From the NCBI GenBank assembly GCA_007570785.1, contig ML662449.1:9229587-9293586 (forward strand): a stretch of DNA of 64,000 nucleotides, in the 5' to 3' direction. Source of the stretch: Antilocapra americana (taxonomy: Eukaryota > Chordata > Mammalia > Artiodactyla > Antilocapridae). Position 1 is the stretch's first letter. Each line of letters begins with the position of its first letter. A program made the translations under genes and the position numbers. Shown here in pieces: positions 47,442-59,753 of the stretch. Below the pieces are notes generated by a model. That model saw only the letters and a list, made by a program, of their open reading frames with translations, ran no database searches and was not told the DNA's origin.

Positions 47442-47665
47442 TCTTTCCCGGTGGAGCTAGTGGTAAAGAACCTGCCTGCCAATGCAGGAGACATGAGACA
47501 CAGGTTCGATTCCTGGGTCAGGAAGATCCCCTGGAGGAGGGCATGGCAACCCAGTCCAGTATTCTTGCCTGGAGAATCCCATGGACAGGGGCTTGGTGGG
47601 CAAAAGTCCATGGAGTCACACAGAATCGGACTTGATAGAAACAGCTTAGCACCCACACACCAGTT
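47442..47665 (+). mobile_element. Bov-tA SINE
   Basis: Sense, full length: GGTGGAGCTAGTGGTAAAGA head, GCAGGAGACATGAGACACAG, GTATTCTTGCCTGGAGAATC core. Low divergence. The ORFs on both strands here are SINE readings. Confidence 0.92.
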
Positions 47666-49819
47666 TCCTCTCCTTTCTACTTCAGCTTGAGCCTTGCAGA
47701 AGGGAAGGGAGCAGCTTGCCTCTGATCTTGCAGAAATGCCCATACTAGCTCTCAAGAGAATAAATGAATACAAATTTAATCAGAGCTTCTTTTCTGTTAA
47801 ATTGAGAATCTTACTGGATTTTGCTTATTCTAAGGCTTCAATTAAACTATCTTTCTATAAGTTTACATCAAATCCACTTGAACTCTGTCTTGGGAAGATG
47901 GCAAATGCTCAATACCAATTTCCCTGTCTTTTCCAAGGTCATTTATATTAACATTCTGGCAAGTTACTATTTCTCTCAATATGATCAGGGCCTCAGGAAT
48001 TCATCCTTTTCCACAATTTCTTATTGAAAAAGCCATCCAAATGCTCCTTTCTGCCAGATCCTGGCACCATGATGTAGTACATAGAGGGCAAGGGAAACAG
48101 ATGTACAAGGGGACTCCACAGGAACTATTTTTCAACCTATCTCAGATTTCTCTATTTCCCTGCCCATATCTCTGATGCTGGACATAAGCTGGAGTCACTG
48201 TATTCATCAGGGAAATTTTCTGGATGTTCAGATATAAGGTTTGAAGATCAATGGTCCCTAACCATAGTTTGATAAAATTCAACTTTTTATGCTCAGCTTT
48301 CATTCATTCAGATTATTAAAGGATTGAATGCAATGTCATAGGCCCTGTGAAAACATCTTTTCACCACTCTTTAATCTCCTGTACTTGCTTCACAATATCT
48401 CAGGTTCATCCTCTTCTTTCCTTCAATTTCCCAGAAAGGTAGTATTTTACCTTGGGAATTTCATCCTTGAAATATTTTTTAAAAAAATTCTAGAATAGAC
48501 ATAAGAATGGGTATTCTAGTTCAAAATTTGATAAGACAAGAACAGTTCATGTAAAGAATAAATAAAAGGGGCTGGACCTTTGCATGAGACCGGCCAGAAA
48601 GGGAGTGGGCAGGATTGAAGTGGCCCAGTCGCCTTGGCTGATGTGGAAGCTCCTGGTTGTCTACAGAGAATGCCCAAGTGTCAGGGTGACTTCTGTTCTC
48701 AAACCAGACAAACCAAGACTCAGCACTCTCTGACTCATGCCCACCATCCATAGCCGAGGGAGAGGAAAGTGCTCTTACCTGTCCTTGATGAGTTGTACTT
48801 TGGTAAGAACCCTAAACATGAGATCTACTCTCTTAACAGATTTTTAATGATACTATACAGTATTGTTATGTATATAGGCATGATATGGTACAGAAGATCC
48901 CTGGAATGTACTAATTTTGCATGACTCACATTTTGTTATGAATCGATTTCGCCTTTGCTCCTTGGCTAGAACCTGACTTCTCACTACTGCTCCACCCTCA
49001 TAGTTCACTGAATCAACATTTTGCCACAGTTCTGCCTTCCATCATGTTGACCCTGACCATCACTGGAGTCTTAAGAGTTTCAAACTCTGCTTCATGATAA
49101 ATTTGGTAATAAGAGTTGTTGATGTCCTTTAGAATACAAGCAAATGCTCTGGAGTCCAGAGGAGCTCCCAAACATTTCTTATGATTAGGGCAAGATGCTC
49201 TCCTGTGCATGAGAACCTAAGGTGAAAAACAGAAATCAAGTGGTAAACCAAGATGTCCCTAAGCTCCCGTAGTGAATATGACAGGAATACAGCTCCTGCT
49301 TCTGTTCTGTCAGAAGGAGGTCATGCTGCTGACACCTGCCTCTAAGCCTCTTTCTTCACAGGTGGGCAAGCTCTATCTCCCCAAAAGATTAAGTGGCAGG
49401 TGGCAGAGGGCAGGCTACATTGGCCTCTTGGGCAACCCATTGTGACATCTTGACCACAGGCCAGCAGGACTCCCCAGATTGTCACCAAATATGTCACAAA
49501 ATGCTTTTCATCCTCAAACATTAAATTTTCTTTACAAAAGATAAAAAGTTGGATTGCTTTCTCTTTTCTCCCTCATGTTCCTTTTTCAGTAGGACTCTTT
49601 TATTTTGAAAAAAGAAGACTAACAGGGAATCCTACTCTATAAAAAGATCAGAAGGGGATCTTTGGATAAGATAGTGGGTGGGTGATGGAGATGGGATAGA
49701 ACATATCCACTTAAATTTCTCTAGTTATCCCACCTTCTTAAAGAATTCCAGTCAGCTCCCAGGAATTCAGTTTATCAAACACAAAAACTTTGGGCTAAAT
49801 CATCTCTAATGTGCCTCCA
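47666..49819. other. Unassigned sequence, no gene seen
   Basis: About 2.1 kb with no nameable repeat. Short ORFs lack domains. Confidence 0.4.
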
Positions 49820-49900
49820 TTTCAAGCTCCAAGAAGGCAAGGCTCTGCCTGAGTCATCTCTGAATCCCCAGGGCCTAGCCTGATTCTGACACATAGGAAG
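49820..49900 (+). mobile_element. L2 LINE 3' end fragment
   Basis: Sense: TCAAGCTCCAAGAAGGCAAG, ATCCCCAGGGCCTAGCCTGA and GACACATAGGAAGC, the L2 3' terminal pattern. Confidence 0.55.
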
Positions 49901-49945
49901 CACACACACACGCATGCACAAACACACATACACACGCACCGTATG
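49901..49945. repeat. Imperfect (CA)n microsatellite
   Basis: CA-rich tract with CGCATG and TACA interruptions, directly before an antisense SINE tail. Confidence 0.85.
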
Positions 49946-49954
49946 CATTGCTGT

Positions 49955-50158
49955 CATTTAGTCCTCAGCCGTGTCCAACTCTTTGCAGCTCTGTGGACTG
50001 TAGCCCACCAGGCTCATCTGTCCATGGGATTTCCCAGGCAAGAACACTGGAGTGGGTAACCATTCTCTTCTCCAGGCGATCTTTCCAACCCAGGGATGGA
50101 ACCCCCTTTTCCTGCATTGGCAGGTGGGTTCTTTATGACTGAGCCACCAGGGAAGCCC
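49955..50158 (-). mobile_element. Bov-tA SINE
   Basis: Antisense, full length; head at the right (GAGCCACCAGGGAAGCC), core CAGGCAAGAACACTGGAGTG. Confidence 0.9.
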
Positions 50159-50178
50159 CACATATATATACATACACA

Positions 50179-50357
50179 TATACATGTATGTAGGTATTTA
50201 CAATGAATGGGTACCTACCAGATTTTTCAGCTGTCATGAGATGTGTCTATATATACATACATGAATGCATATATGTATGTGTATATACATGTATGTATGT
50301 ATATATATAATGAATGGATGCATACAAGATTTTTCAGTTGTCATGAGATGTGTCTAT
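50179..50357. repeat. Two-copy tandem duplication, about 105-bp unit, with (TATG)n
   Basis: The segment with TACATGTATG, ATGAATGG and GATTTTTCAGCTGTCATGAG recurs about 105-107 bases later (GATTTTTCAGTTGTCATGAG). TATG/TATA tracts occupy the spacers, so the two units probably arose by slippage or unequal exchange at the microsatellite. Confidence 0.85.
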
Positions 50358-52086
50358 TTCAGATTCTAGTCCTTCGTGACTGATAGATTTGATTTTTCAG
50401 TGTTAACTTCCCCTTCTGACCATCTACCCTCTACCTGCCCCCCACTTTTCTCTTCACAACGTAGAGACGCAGTCATAGCTTTCCTCAGATTGAATCTAAA
50501 ACACCAAATGTGAATGTCTCTCACATGGGGAGATGGCTTGTTTACACAGGAAGAATTGCTTCAGCACACTGTCCTTAACAGCAAAACAGGGAGAAAATGC
50601 TGAGTCGCCAGATTCCTTGCCTGCACTAAAAAGGAATTTGAAACCGATTTCAGTCCTTTCTGGGGCCTCATGCAAAAATAAAGGTTTTCTCCCCAAGCTT
50701 GGGACTAAGCAAAAAAAAAAAAAAAAAAAAGGAAATCTAACCCTGATTTATACTTTCACTGAGCTCCCAAATAAGTCCAGGTGATTTTGAAGTTTTCTCC
50801 CCTCATTTTCTTAAACCAGAGTCAGAGATGAGTGGATATTCATGCGCCAGTTTGAAGCTGTTGTGAAAGACGTAAGCAATATGTCTTCTTATGGTTCCCT
50901 TTCTCTCCCTTCCCCAGAAGAGGAGCTGCTGCAAAGGGTGGCTCCTGCTAAGGAAGATACTGCTGGAGGCTTTGCCCAGATCCTGGGGTGAGCCATCAGG
51001 TGGCAGATCCACCCAGGAGCCTGCCAGCTGCTTGTTATTACCATGTATCATTATGTCTGCTTCTTTAATTTTTTTTCTTTATTTAATCACCTAATACTAT
51101 TTTTATTGGCCTATCAGAATGTGGGGAGAGCAGAGGGGAATTCATTTCATGTGTTGTGGAACATTATTAGGGTAAAATATTAGGACAAGTCTATACCTTC
51201 CTCCTTTGAAAAATAAGATACAAAACCAATTAAAGCGAAGTGATTACTGAAATGCATCTAATTAGTTATTAACTTACACACATCAAACCACAGTGGCAGC
51301 TCTCACAGTAAAAATCCTGTTTAGTGTTGATACAGAAGATAATTGATATCACAGAGGTCTTTGCTTCTCAGGCAATTGCTTAAGAAAGCACCTTCACAGC
51401 TCAGAGCCTTCTCTCCCTATGGGTTGGGGTACCTTTTCATCAATCTGACAAGATCTGTCACATATTATCAGACAATTGATCACCAACGCCTGGCAAGTCT
51501 TAATCCATCGTTTGATCACACATCAAGAAAAATGGCTTTTTATTTCTTACATCCTGGCCATGAGAAAGAGGAAGAAAGTGGAGACTAAGGCTTCCGGCTC
51601 CAGCTCATTACTTTTTTGCAAATGATAGATGGGTTCACCAGGCAATTTAACTTTAAAATGATCTTTTTCCCCTTCTCAAATAAGCAAATAGAAAGAGCTT
51701 CATGGCACAAGTTGAGAGGAAGGGGAGCCTGCCTGCTGTTCCTTTCACATTTCTGCAATGTGTGTGGCACCCAGGTGTGGATGGAAGTATGGGTGGTTAG
51801 TAAATATGTATTTACTTAGTATTACTGCATCTACTCCTAAATAATAGAATTTAAAGTGGACACACACAGAGAGACTAACTTTCACTCTCCAGGACACAGC
51901 TATAATCATTTTATGCATTTCTTTTAGAGCCCTTATGCTTCATATAAAGTACTTTGAAATGACTTCCAGTTTACCAAAAAAAAAAAAAAGGGTATTAGAT
52001 AAAGACACAGTAAAAGTTCTTAAAATATCATTCCCCCCTACCATGAATCCAGTTATTGACAAATCCTGACCTTATGTATACAGCCA
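50358..52086. other. Mostly unassigned sequence
   Basis: A 20-base A-run at 50711-50730 and another at 51976-51988, otherwise no nameable repeat. 51340-51800 is repeat-free with AATTTAACTTTAAAATGATC-type AT-rich motifs; a conserved element is possible. ORFs are short and domain-free. Confidence 0.4.
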
Positions 52087-52575
52087 TGTTACTGAGCATA
52101 AGTTCATGTTCCTGATGCCCAGTGAGATCAGACAATACCAGAACACTAGAGTTGGAACAGAGAAAGGTTTATTGCAGGGCCATGAAAGAAAAACAAGTGA
52201 CTCATGCTCCCCGAACCCTAATCTCTCTGAAGGGTTTCAGCAAAGCATTTTCAAAAGCAAAATGAGGGAGGGGTGGTGTGGTTGGTTGTTTCAAACTTCT
52301 TGGTGTTGGAATCCTTTGTTCTTGCAGTGGTCCACATAGGTGAGGTCATGATGTTCCTGTAAACATCCAACAAAACAAATGTTATTCTCTGTTCAACAAC
52401 TTTTTATCTCTATATGAATGGAAAAGTGTTATACCTTTAAAGGTCAGAGTCTTAAGAATGGGCTATCCTTATATTTCAGGCTATAAGCAAAACTCTTAAC
52501 TCAGAGCAGAAGCAGTAGAATATAAAGAAAAAGATCTGATATGGAATAGAGTTAGATTTGTTCTGCCCTGTTACA
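52087..52575 (-). mobile_element. Unnamed ruminant LTR, apparently complete
   Basis: On the minus strand it starts TGTAACAGGGC and ends CTCAGTAACA, that is TG...CA, with an AATAAA (plus-strand TTTATT at 52169-52174) roughly 80 bases before the 3' end. This is the layout of a solo LTR of about 490 bases. Its 5' half is shared with 25381-25699. I did not find a clear 4-6-base target duplication. No retroviral coding region adjoins it. Confidence 0.6.
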
Positions 52576-52740
52576 CCTATACACATGAGCTTCCTCAGAA
52601 TGGGACAAACTTAACAATGTAGGAATTAGTCCTGTATCTAATAGTTGGTTTCTACGTAGTATCTTAATAAAAACTATAATTACCAAGAAAAGAATAGACA
52701 AAAGCTCAAAGTTTTTGAGGGATTCTATGTAAGTTATCCG

Positions 52741-52956
52741 AGCTTCCCTGGTGGCTCAGTGATAAAGAATCCACCTGCCAATGCAGGAGATGTGGGTTTG
52801 ATCCCTGGGTCAGGAAGATTCCCCCGAAAAGGCAATGGCAACCCACTCTAGTATCCTTGCCTGGGAAATCCTATGGATAGAGAAGCCTGGCAAGCTACAG
52901 TCCATGGGGTTGCAAAGAGTTGGGCATGTCTTAGTGACTAAATAGCAGCAGCAGCA
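52741..52956 (+). mobile_element. Bov-tA SINE with (AGC)n tail
   Basis: Sense, full length: AGCTTCCCTGGTGGCTCAGT head and AGCAGCAGCAGC tail. TAAGTTATC at 52730-52738 and 52959-52967 is the target duplication. Confidence 0.92.
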
Positions 52957-52967
52957 TTTAAGTTATC

Positions 52968-53711
52968 AACACATGCATAAATACCTTAGTGATCTCTAAA
53001 TAGCATTTTCAGAATTCAAGCTGTTCAGAGATTCCAGTTGTATTCTTTGAGGCCAGGAAAGAAAAATCCACAATTCCTACATCTTCCCCACTAAAAACCT
53101 TCCTGAAAATCCTTAACTATTGTACATCCTCTGTAATTTGAAGACACAAAGACCCCAGATTCAGTCTGTGTGCTTAAGTAAAATAAAACGTGCTCAGAGA
53201 TGTGTAATTATGTCATATTTTTCCTGTGTCATGGCAACTGAATGAGATAACAGGTTTTCCAAATGCTAGTCACGAAATTGTACAGCCAAGCAGTATGTGA
53301 CTGGTCTTCAGCTTTTGTCAATAAGTTGAAGACACTTGAACCCCTGAGACTATATTCCAACCCCCAGCACAGTTTGCATTAGGCACCAAAAATAGTGCTC
53401 CAAACACTATTTATTCTGATGAAATGCAAAGAAGGTCTATAGCATGGTTAAAAATATGGTATCAATGCCAATTTCCTTTTTTTTTTTATCATCTTACTCA
53501 TGTAAGATGTTATTATTGAGGGAAAGTGGAGGAAAGATACTTGAGAACTCTTGTTTCTTTTTGGCAACTTCTACAATTATTTCAAAAAAGGGTTTCAAGA
53601 ATGTTTATTGAAAAAAGAACAAATCTATAATCCTTTAAGCCAGCTGAACATGTTACCCATTTGAGGCGCTGATGCCTCTGGAATACTCCTAGCAACATTC
53701 TGTACAATTTT
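52968..53711. other. Unassigned sequence
   Basis: A T-run at 53478-53487, no gene or named repeat. Confidence 0.35.
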
Positions 53712-54687
53712 TCTGCATGCAGGCCAAGAAGCAACAGTTAGAACCAGACATGGAACAACAGACTGGTTCAATATTGGGAAAGGAGTATGTCAAGGCTGTA
53801 TATTGTCACCTCGTTTATTTAACTTAAAGGCAGAGTACATCATGCAAAATGCTGGGTTGGATGAAACACAAGCTGGAATCAAGATTGCTGGAAGAAATAT
53901 CAATAACCTCAGATATGCAGATGACATCACCCTTATAGCAGAAAGTGAAGAGGAACTAAAGAGTTTCTTGGTGAAGGTGAAAGAGAAGGATGAGAAAGCT
54001 GGCTTTAAATTCAACATTCACAAAATGAAGATCATGGCATCCAATCACATCACTTCATGGCAAATAGATGGGGAAACAATGGAAGCAGTGACAGATTGTT
54101 TTCTTGTGTTCCAACATCACTGCAAATGGTAATTGCAGCCTTGAAATTAAGACACTTGCTCTTTGGAAGAAAAGCTATGACCAACCTAGACAGCATAGTA
54201 AAAAGCAGAGACTACTTTGCCAACAAAGGTCCAACTAGTCAAAGCTATGATTTTTTCCAGTAGTCATATATGGATGTGAGAGTTGGACCATAAAGAAGGC
54301 TGAGCAATGAAGAACTGATGCTTTTGAACTGTGATGTTGGAGAAGACTCTTCAGAGTCCCTTGGACTGCAAGGAGATCAAACCAGTCAATCCTGAAGGAA
54401 ATCAGTCCTGATTATGCATTGGAAGGACTGATGCTGAAGCTGAAGCCCCAATTACCTTGGCCACCTAATGCAAAGAGTTGACTCATTGGAAAAGACCTTG
54501 ATAATGGGAAAGATTAAAAGCAGGAGGAGAAGGGGACAACAGAGCACAAGATGGTTTTATGGCATCACCAACTCAATGTACATGAGCTTGAGCAAGCTTG
54601 GGGAGATGGTGAAGAAAAGGGAAGCCTGGTGTGCTGTAGTCCATGGAGTTGCAAAGAGTCAGACATGACAGGGCAACTGAATAACAA
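53712..54687 (+). mobile_element. BovB LINE 3' half
   Basis: Sense BovB from the RT domain (GCATGCAGGCCAAGAAGCAA) through to the 3' tail (GGGCAACTGAATAACAACAA). Better preserved at the RT active site than the copy at 39.6 kb, but shifted in frame after about 54100. Confidence 0.9.
53803..54132 (+). pseudogene. BovB reverse-transcriptase fragment
   Basis: 109 codons open in one frame. It covers the middle of the RT domain: the segment after SPRLFNL, then LRYADDITLIAESEEEL, with the catalytic YADD intact, and the following helix region. The frame is lost near 54105 by an indel; the next 68-codon frame (54057-54263) continues the protein out of phase. The N-terminal RT part and the endonuclease are missing, so it is inactive. 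Confidence 0.8.
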
Positions 54688-54902
54688 CAAATTTCACCTT
54701 TTTACCACTAGATGCCTTTGTCTTGTGCCCAGATCCTGATTCTGCCTCTAGTCTTCTGCCAAAAACATTTGATCTTTTCCAAAGTTTGGCTATTAGCCCT
54801 TGAAGACTTCTGGCTCATATTTACCTCATGGATTTCCCTCTTTCCACAACCACTGCCTCTTTCTCCTCAAACTTCTAAGCACCCAGTTTTCCTTTTGCCC
54901 AG

Positions 54903-54904
<2 letters not shown>
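54688..54904. other. Unassigned sequence
   Basis: Nothing recognised. Confidence 0.3.
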
Positions 54905-54934
<30 letters not shown>

Positions 54935-54935
54935 C
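54905..54935. repeat. (GT)n microsatellite
   Basis: About 14 uninterrupted GT units followed by a degenerate GT/GCAC stretch. It should be polymorphic in populations. Confidence 0.95.
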
Positions 54936-55369
54936 ACGTGTGGGCACGCATGAGTATGTGTCAGTGGGGGGAAGTGCAAAGTGGAAATATGAAGGGTGAG
55001 GTTGAGATTTAGTCTGAGGTACCTGCATCTCTGAAATAGATTTCTGTTTATAAAGAACAAATTCTTAGCGGGGAGAGAACTCAATCTAGTTCATCAGATC
55101 CATCAAGTTGACCTCTTCTGCTTCACTATATATTTTGTGAAAATACTGTTACAGCATTCAAAGGTTAGCTGGTTCCATATCTATTCTCACTGCTGGGTGT
55201 CAAAAGCATGATCCTTATCATCATAAATGACAAAGAGAACGGATTTAGACTACATCCTGAGGCAAAACAGCCTGATCCGTACTTTTATCTCAAACCTGAT
55301 TTGCCACTGGGGAGTCATTTAGGACTTTCAATGCCTTCTCCACCATGTTATCCATAGAGGAGGCAGGCG
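54936..55369. other. Unassigned sequence
   Basis: No gene or named repeat. Confidence 0.35.
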
Positions 55370-55605
55370 AATATAATGGTTAACAACATAGACATGGAGG
55401 CCAGGTTATTTTGAATCCAGCTCTGTTTACTAGCAATATGACTAAACAAATTCCTTAATCTCTCTGCACTATTGTTTTGCCATCTGTAAAATGGGGATGA
55501 TAACTGTGCCTAACTCATAGGGATCTTGTGAGAATTATGAGGCAGTACTTTGAGAAGCCTTAGGTATGCACATAGCTGGCACTCAGTAAATGTTATTGCT
55601 TTCCT
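55370..55605 (+). mobile_element. MIR SINE, well preserved
   Basis: Sense MIR over nearly its whole length: TATAATGGTTAACAACATAG, CATCTGTAAAATGGGGATGA and GCTGGCACTCAGTAAATGTT. Confidence 0.75.
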
Positions 55606-56014
55606 CTAAAGCCTATTCCTCTCCTTTTCCCTGGATATTCCTTGAATGTCTCCTGAAAGTTCAGTATGGTGATTTATCCTTAAATATGGTAATTAAAATT
55701 TTTTTTTTCTTGAACATTTCACTAAATTTATGGAAATAGTAGAAGATAATCAATGGTTTCTCAGAAATAGGTTGGAAATTAATCAATATCAAAGAAGAAC
55801 CTTGATATAGAGTCACTCAAATTTCTAAATCTACCGATCAACCACCCTTTGGATGAAGGCTGTGGTGAAGCTGCTGGTGAGCTTCGTGGAGTCATGAAAC
55901 TTCTTGGACTGGTTTTTTCTTGTGATTTACACTGCTCTGACATGCCAGAGGCTGGGCTGGATTTGAATTAGACTAGATAGCGCACTGCCCGGTTTCCCAA
56001 TATTTTCAAGGATG
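55606..56014. other. Unassigned sequence
   Basis: No gene or named repeat. Confidence 0.35.
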
Positions 56015-56215
56015 AGGGCTTCCCAGGTGACTCAGTGCGTAAAGAATCTGATTGCAATGGAGCAGACACAGGGTTTGGGAAGAGCCCCTGGAGGAGGAAA
56101 TGGCAACCTACTCCAGTATTCTTGCCTGGAAAATCTCATGGACAGAGGAGCCTGGCGGGCTATCATCAGTGGGGGTCACATAGAGTTGGATACAACTGAG
56201 GTGACTGAGCACCGT
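56015..56215 (+). mobile_element. Bov-tA SINE
   Basis: Sense, full length: AGGGCTTCCCAGGTGACTCA head, CTACTCCAGTATTCTTGCCT core. Confidence 0.92.
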
Positions 56216-59200
56216 ACTATCTAACCCCTGAACTAATAGCATCCCAATCCCAGGTGAATGGCGTCCAATCCACCCCACCCTTTCCAATCAGCCATTCAAA
56301 GCAGTGAAAACTTGTTTGCCTGGGTCTTTCATCATTAACTCTGGAGATACAGATTAAAAACCATCCTTTGATAATATTTATTAAGTTTGTACAATCTGCC
56401 TTCCAAGAAATGTTTAGAACAACAATGAGTTATGGCTAAAGCCAATGTGAGTGAGCAATAGACTCAAATTAGACAAGATAAAATTAAATTTTCATGTATC
56501 ATAAATGAAATATCCATTAGGGACTTCTCAGATGACCTTCAGGTTCAGCAAATCCTGTATTAAAACTTCCAACCTGAAAGTGATGGCTGCTGGGCTAGAC
56601 GGCATGCATTTCAGGGGCTGTGGAGGAAAAGGCCCAGCCAGCCACAGTAAACAAATGTAACTAGTTTTGGAGAAATGCTATTGACAGTAAAATTCTAATT
56701 TTACTCCAGCTCCCAGAACAGATGTACCTCCGAGTCCATAGACTGCAATACTTAACTGCAGCTACTCAGCTGTGACCTTCAGCCCCAGGCTCACTGCAAT
56801 AAAATTTTCATGCAACCATATGGAAGAATATTTTAATAGAGATTTACTGTCAGTAACTGTCCCAAAGGAGCAAATAAGGAAGCTGTAACATATTGCGTAC
56901 AGTAAATCAAGGGGACTTCAATGGAAAAACGAAACCTCCCGGAGGCAAGCATCTTTAAAATTACAGGCAACACTTTGTACAAATATGTGTACAAAGGACT
57001 AGATATGCACTCGGTTAAGTAGCTCAAAATGGTTTCGATTTGCAGATATATTTATTTAGGATTTATTTATTGGATTTTATAAGTGGCAAGCACTTACCTG
57101 TCAGGCCTGAATGCCTATGTATCTCCCTTCCCTGGGGCAAAATGGAAGAGAGGGAGGGGTGACTTTAACTGAAAATCTCACCCAACCAGGCAGTGTGGCA
57201 GGCAGCATAAATTGCATCCTCTCCATAGTCAGGTTTACTTCATTTTAGGGTGAAGTATTAACCACTGGGACAAAATATTCCCTTAGTCAGTATGTAAAGA
57301 ATTTTGGATGAGTTAAAAGGTTAAAAATTCAGCTTAAAGGATAATTGGGGAGACATGTTGATGAAAACTCCCAGTGGGACAGAAGGCGTTCAGAGTCCCT
57401 GGGTGAATACTTTATTATGTTCTACCCAACATTTTTGCATGTAAGAATATCTTCTTTTTGTGAAGCTGTAAAATGTAGTTTTATCTAAATGGGTCTTGTG
57501 CTGGCTGGAATCAGTAAACCAGATCTTATACTTATCTTCTCCTGACCCTGTGTTTATTTGGAAGATGTGAGTTAGGGGGCATAGGGCCACGGGTGAGTTG
57601 AGAAAGATGGTTGATGCCTGAGAGTGTTACCTACCCAACTCCACACTTCAGTTCTCTTAGTTACCATCGCAACACCATTCCCTTGTTTGACTTCAGCCCT
57701 TGCTGTTAAGAGCATTTCAGTTTCAGACATTTGTTTCCTGAGGGCAAACAAGCAGCCATCTCCCCCCCCCCCCATTCAACTGATGGAAACTCTAATGTGA
57801 GGGGCCGTAATTCAGAGATAAATAGACCGAACACTGCCTATGACAGTTCATATTTTATGGTATAGAGAAGGCCTAAAACCTAAAAAAACTCATGTGTAGG
57901 AGGCAGAGCATAAATGCCTCATCCATGGCACATAATGAAGGAAGATGTCTTGACATAAAACTGAAAATCAAAATATCCAAGTGACCGTGAATAGGGGAAT
58001 CGGGTGATAAATCTTTATGTTTTGCTAAATGCCTGTGGGTTGTCACATTGGGCAAACAGTGATAACAACAGAAGACTTGTCATATCTGATAAATGGGTCT
58101 TAGGCATTCTCTTCTTCTGTGGAAGTGGTCCAATTACTGCAAAATACAGGTGACATGTACACACAAAACGGGCTATGCACGGGCAGGTTAAATTACACAC
58201 TAAAAGTGGATTACCTTGAGTAATCAGAACCTGGCTGAAATTGTAATACAGTAAGAAAAATGCTTGAATGTTAGTTCATGCAGTTAGATTAATGTATAAA
58301 TCGTGTTACATGGTCAACGACTAGTGTTTCCCCAGAGTTTCAATGAATGTACTTTTCTTACAGTTGGGTTTTTATTCCCTGAATCCTTTAGCTGTACTGT
58401 ATTTCACATTAATGTGACATTGAGACTAGAAATGCTACTCAGAAAATGTTAGTTAGGGACATAAATGTGTGCCATGATATGTGTAGCTTGTTCCTTTGAG
58501 AGAAAGTCTGGTTGAGATAAATCTCTAGAGTCCTTGCATTATTTGGCTATGACCACGTTTAGAATCATTCTTTTTTGTCTTTATAAGGAATAGAATGGGC
58601 ATGTAGAGACAATTCTCGTCTGTGTTTAATTTCGTGAATTTACCAAGAAGGGTGAGTCATGTCTTATATTTTTGATCCCATCTCTAAAACAAGTGATGTC
58701 AGAATGCTTACTCATTAAAGGCATTTCCCTTCCATCTCCTGGAAGGTTCAATGACCTTGGCTAGCTATATGCCAGGCCTTTTCATTGTTCTGGGCAGTAA
58801 ACTTGTCTCTCCACTCTTCAACTCACTCTATTGGGGTAAGTTCATTTTCTCTCTCTTCTCCAATTTCTCTCTCTTCTTCAATTTCTCACACCCTGGAGTT
58901 ACAGGACTCCAGAATATAATTGTTTTCCTCCCTTTAAACCTCTCCAGACCTTAGCTGTTTTTCAAGACACAGTTTAGAACTCCAGGTATCCAGACTATCC
59001 TAGTGAATCATTTTAGACCCATCACTAAATGCTAAAGGCCATTTTCCACTGAGCTGCTAATATTTTCCGAGAACATTAATAGTTGTTTAATAAATACCCA
59101 TTTATAATCAATTTGTTGATCTTTGACCTTCTTCTCTTTCTTTTCACCATTGTGCACGCACTGCAGACTTGAACTTCCCCAGAGAATATGAAAAAATGTG

Positions 59201-59508
59201 TTCTGAAGAAATTTTTATTCTTATTCCCCCCACTGGGAACAAGCTGGAAAGTAGTCATTACTTAATGTAATTTTCTACCTGTAGACGTCATTTTACAAGC
59301 TCAAATAATGTGAGCAAAATGTAACAATATACCTACCCAACCAACAAAATCTCCCAAATTAAAAGCAATGTACAGCTGGAATGAGTAAAATTAGCTGCTA
59401 ATTAGAAAAATATTCATGATAGATAGTAAGCTCCTCACAGCTGAAAGTTATCAGAAACTAACAAGAATCTGGGGGAAAGGATTTTTATGAAGGATTGAAA
59501 GTGGGGTT
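56216..59508. other. Long repeat-free stretch, possible conserved regulatory sequences
   Basis: About 3.3 kb without a nameable repeat, the longest such run in the window. It contains a C-run at 57764-57773, a small tandem repeat of about 18 bases at 58848-58886, and AT-rich homeodomain-type motifs (AATTAGCTGCTAATTAG near 59389). No ORF has a known domain. Conserved non-coding elements at 56690-57040 and 59240-59470 are plausible. Confidence 0.35.
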
Positions 59509-59521
59509 CAATAATTCTGAG

Positions 59522-59742
59522 GTGAATGCCAACTTGCTTCAGTCATGTCCAACTCCTTGAGAGGCTATGGAGTGTAGCCCACCAGGCTGCTCTGTCCATG
59601 GGATTCTCCAGGCAAGAATACTGGAGTGGGTTGCCATTTCCTACTTCAGAGGATCTTCCTGACCCAGGGCTCGAACCCATGTCTCTTGAGTCTCCTGCAT
59701 TGGCAGGCACCGTCTTTATCGCTAGTGCCACTTGGGAAGCCC
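59522..59742 (-). mobile_element. Bov-tA SINE with target duplication
   Basis: Antisense, full length; the head at the right reads GCCACTTGGGAAGCCC. CAATAATTCTG at 59509-59519 and 59743-59753 is an 11-base target duplication. Confidence 0.92.
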
Positions 59743-59753
59743 CAATAATTCTG

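Noticed and set aside
25381..52575. The two similar LTR segments as a segmental duplication
   Set aside because: Similarity stops at LTR-like borders and the flanks are unrelated, so two insertions explain it better.
39643..54687. Two BovB copies (39.6 and 53.7 kb) starting at the same truncation point
   Set aside because: The 5' breakpoints differ by about 15 bases on comparison, so there is no shared event.
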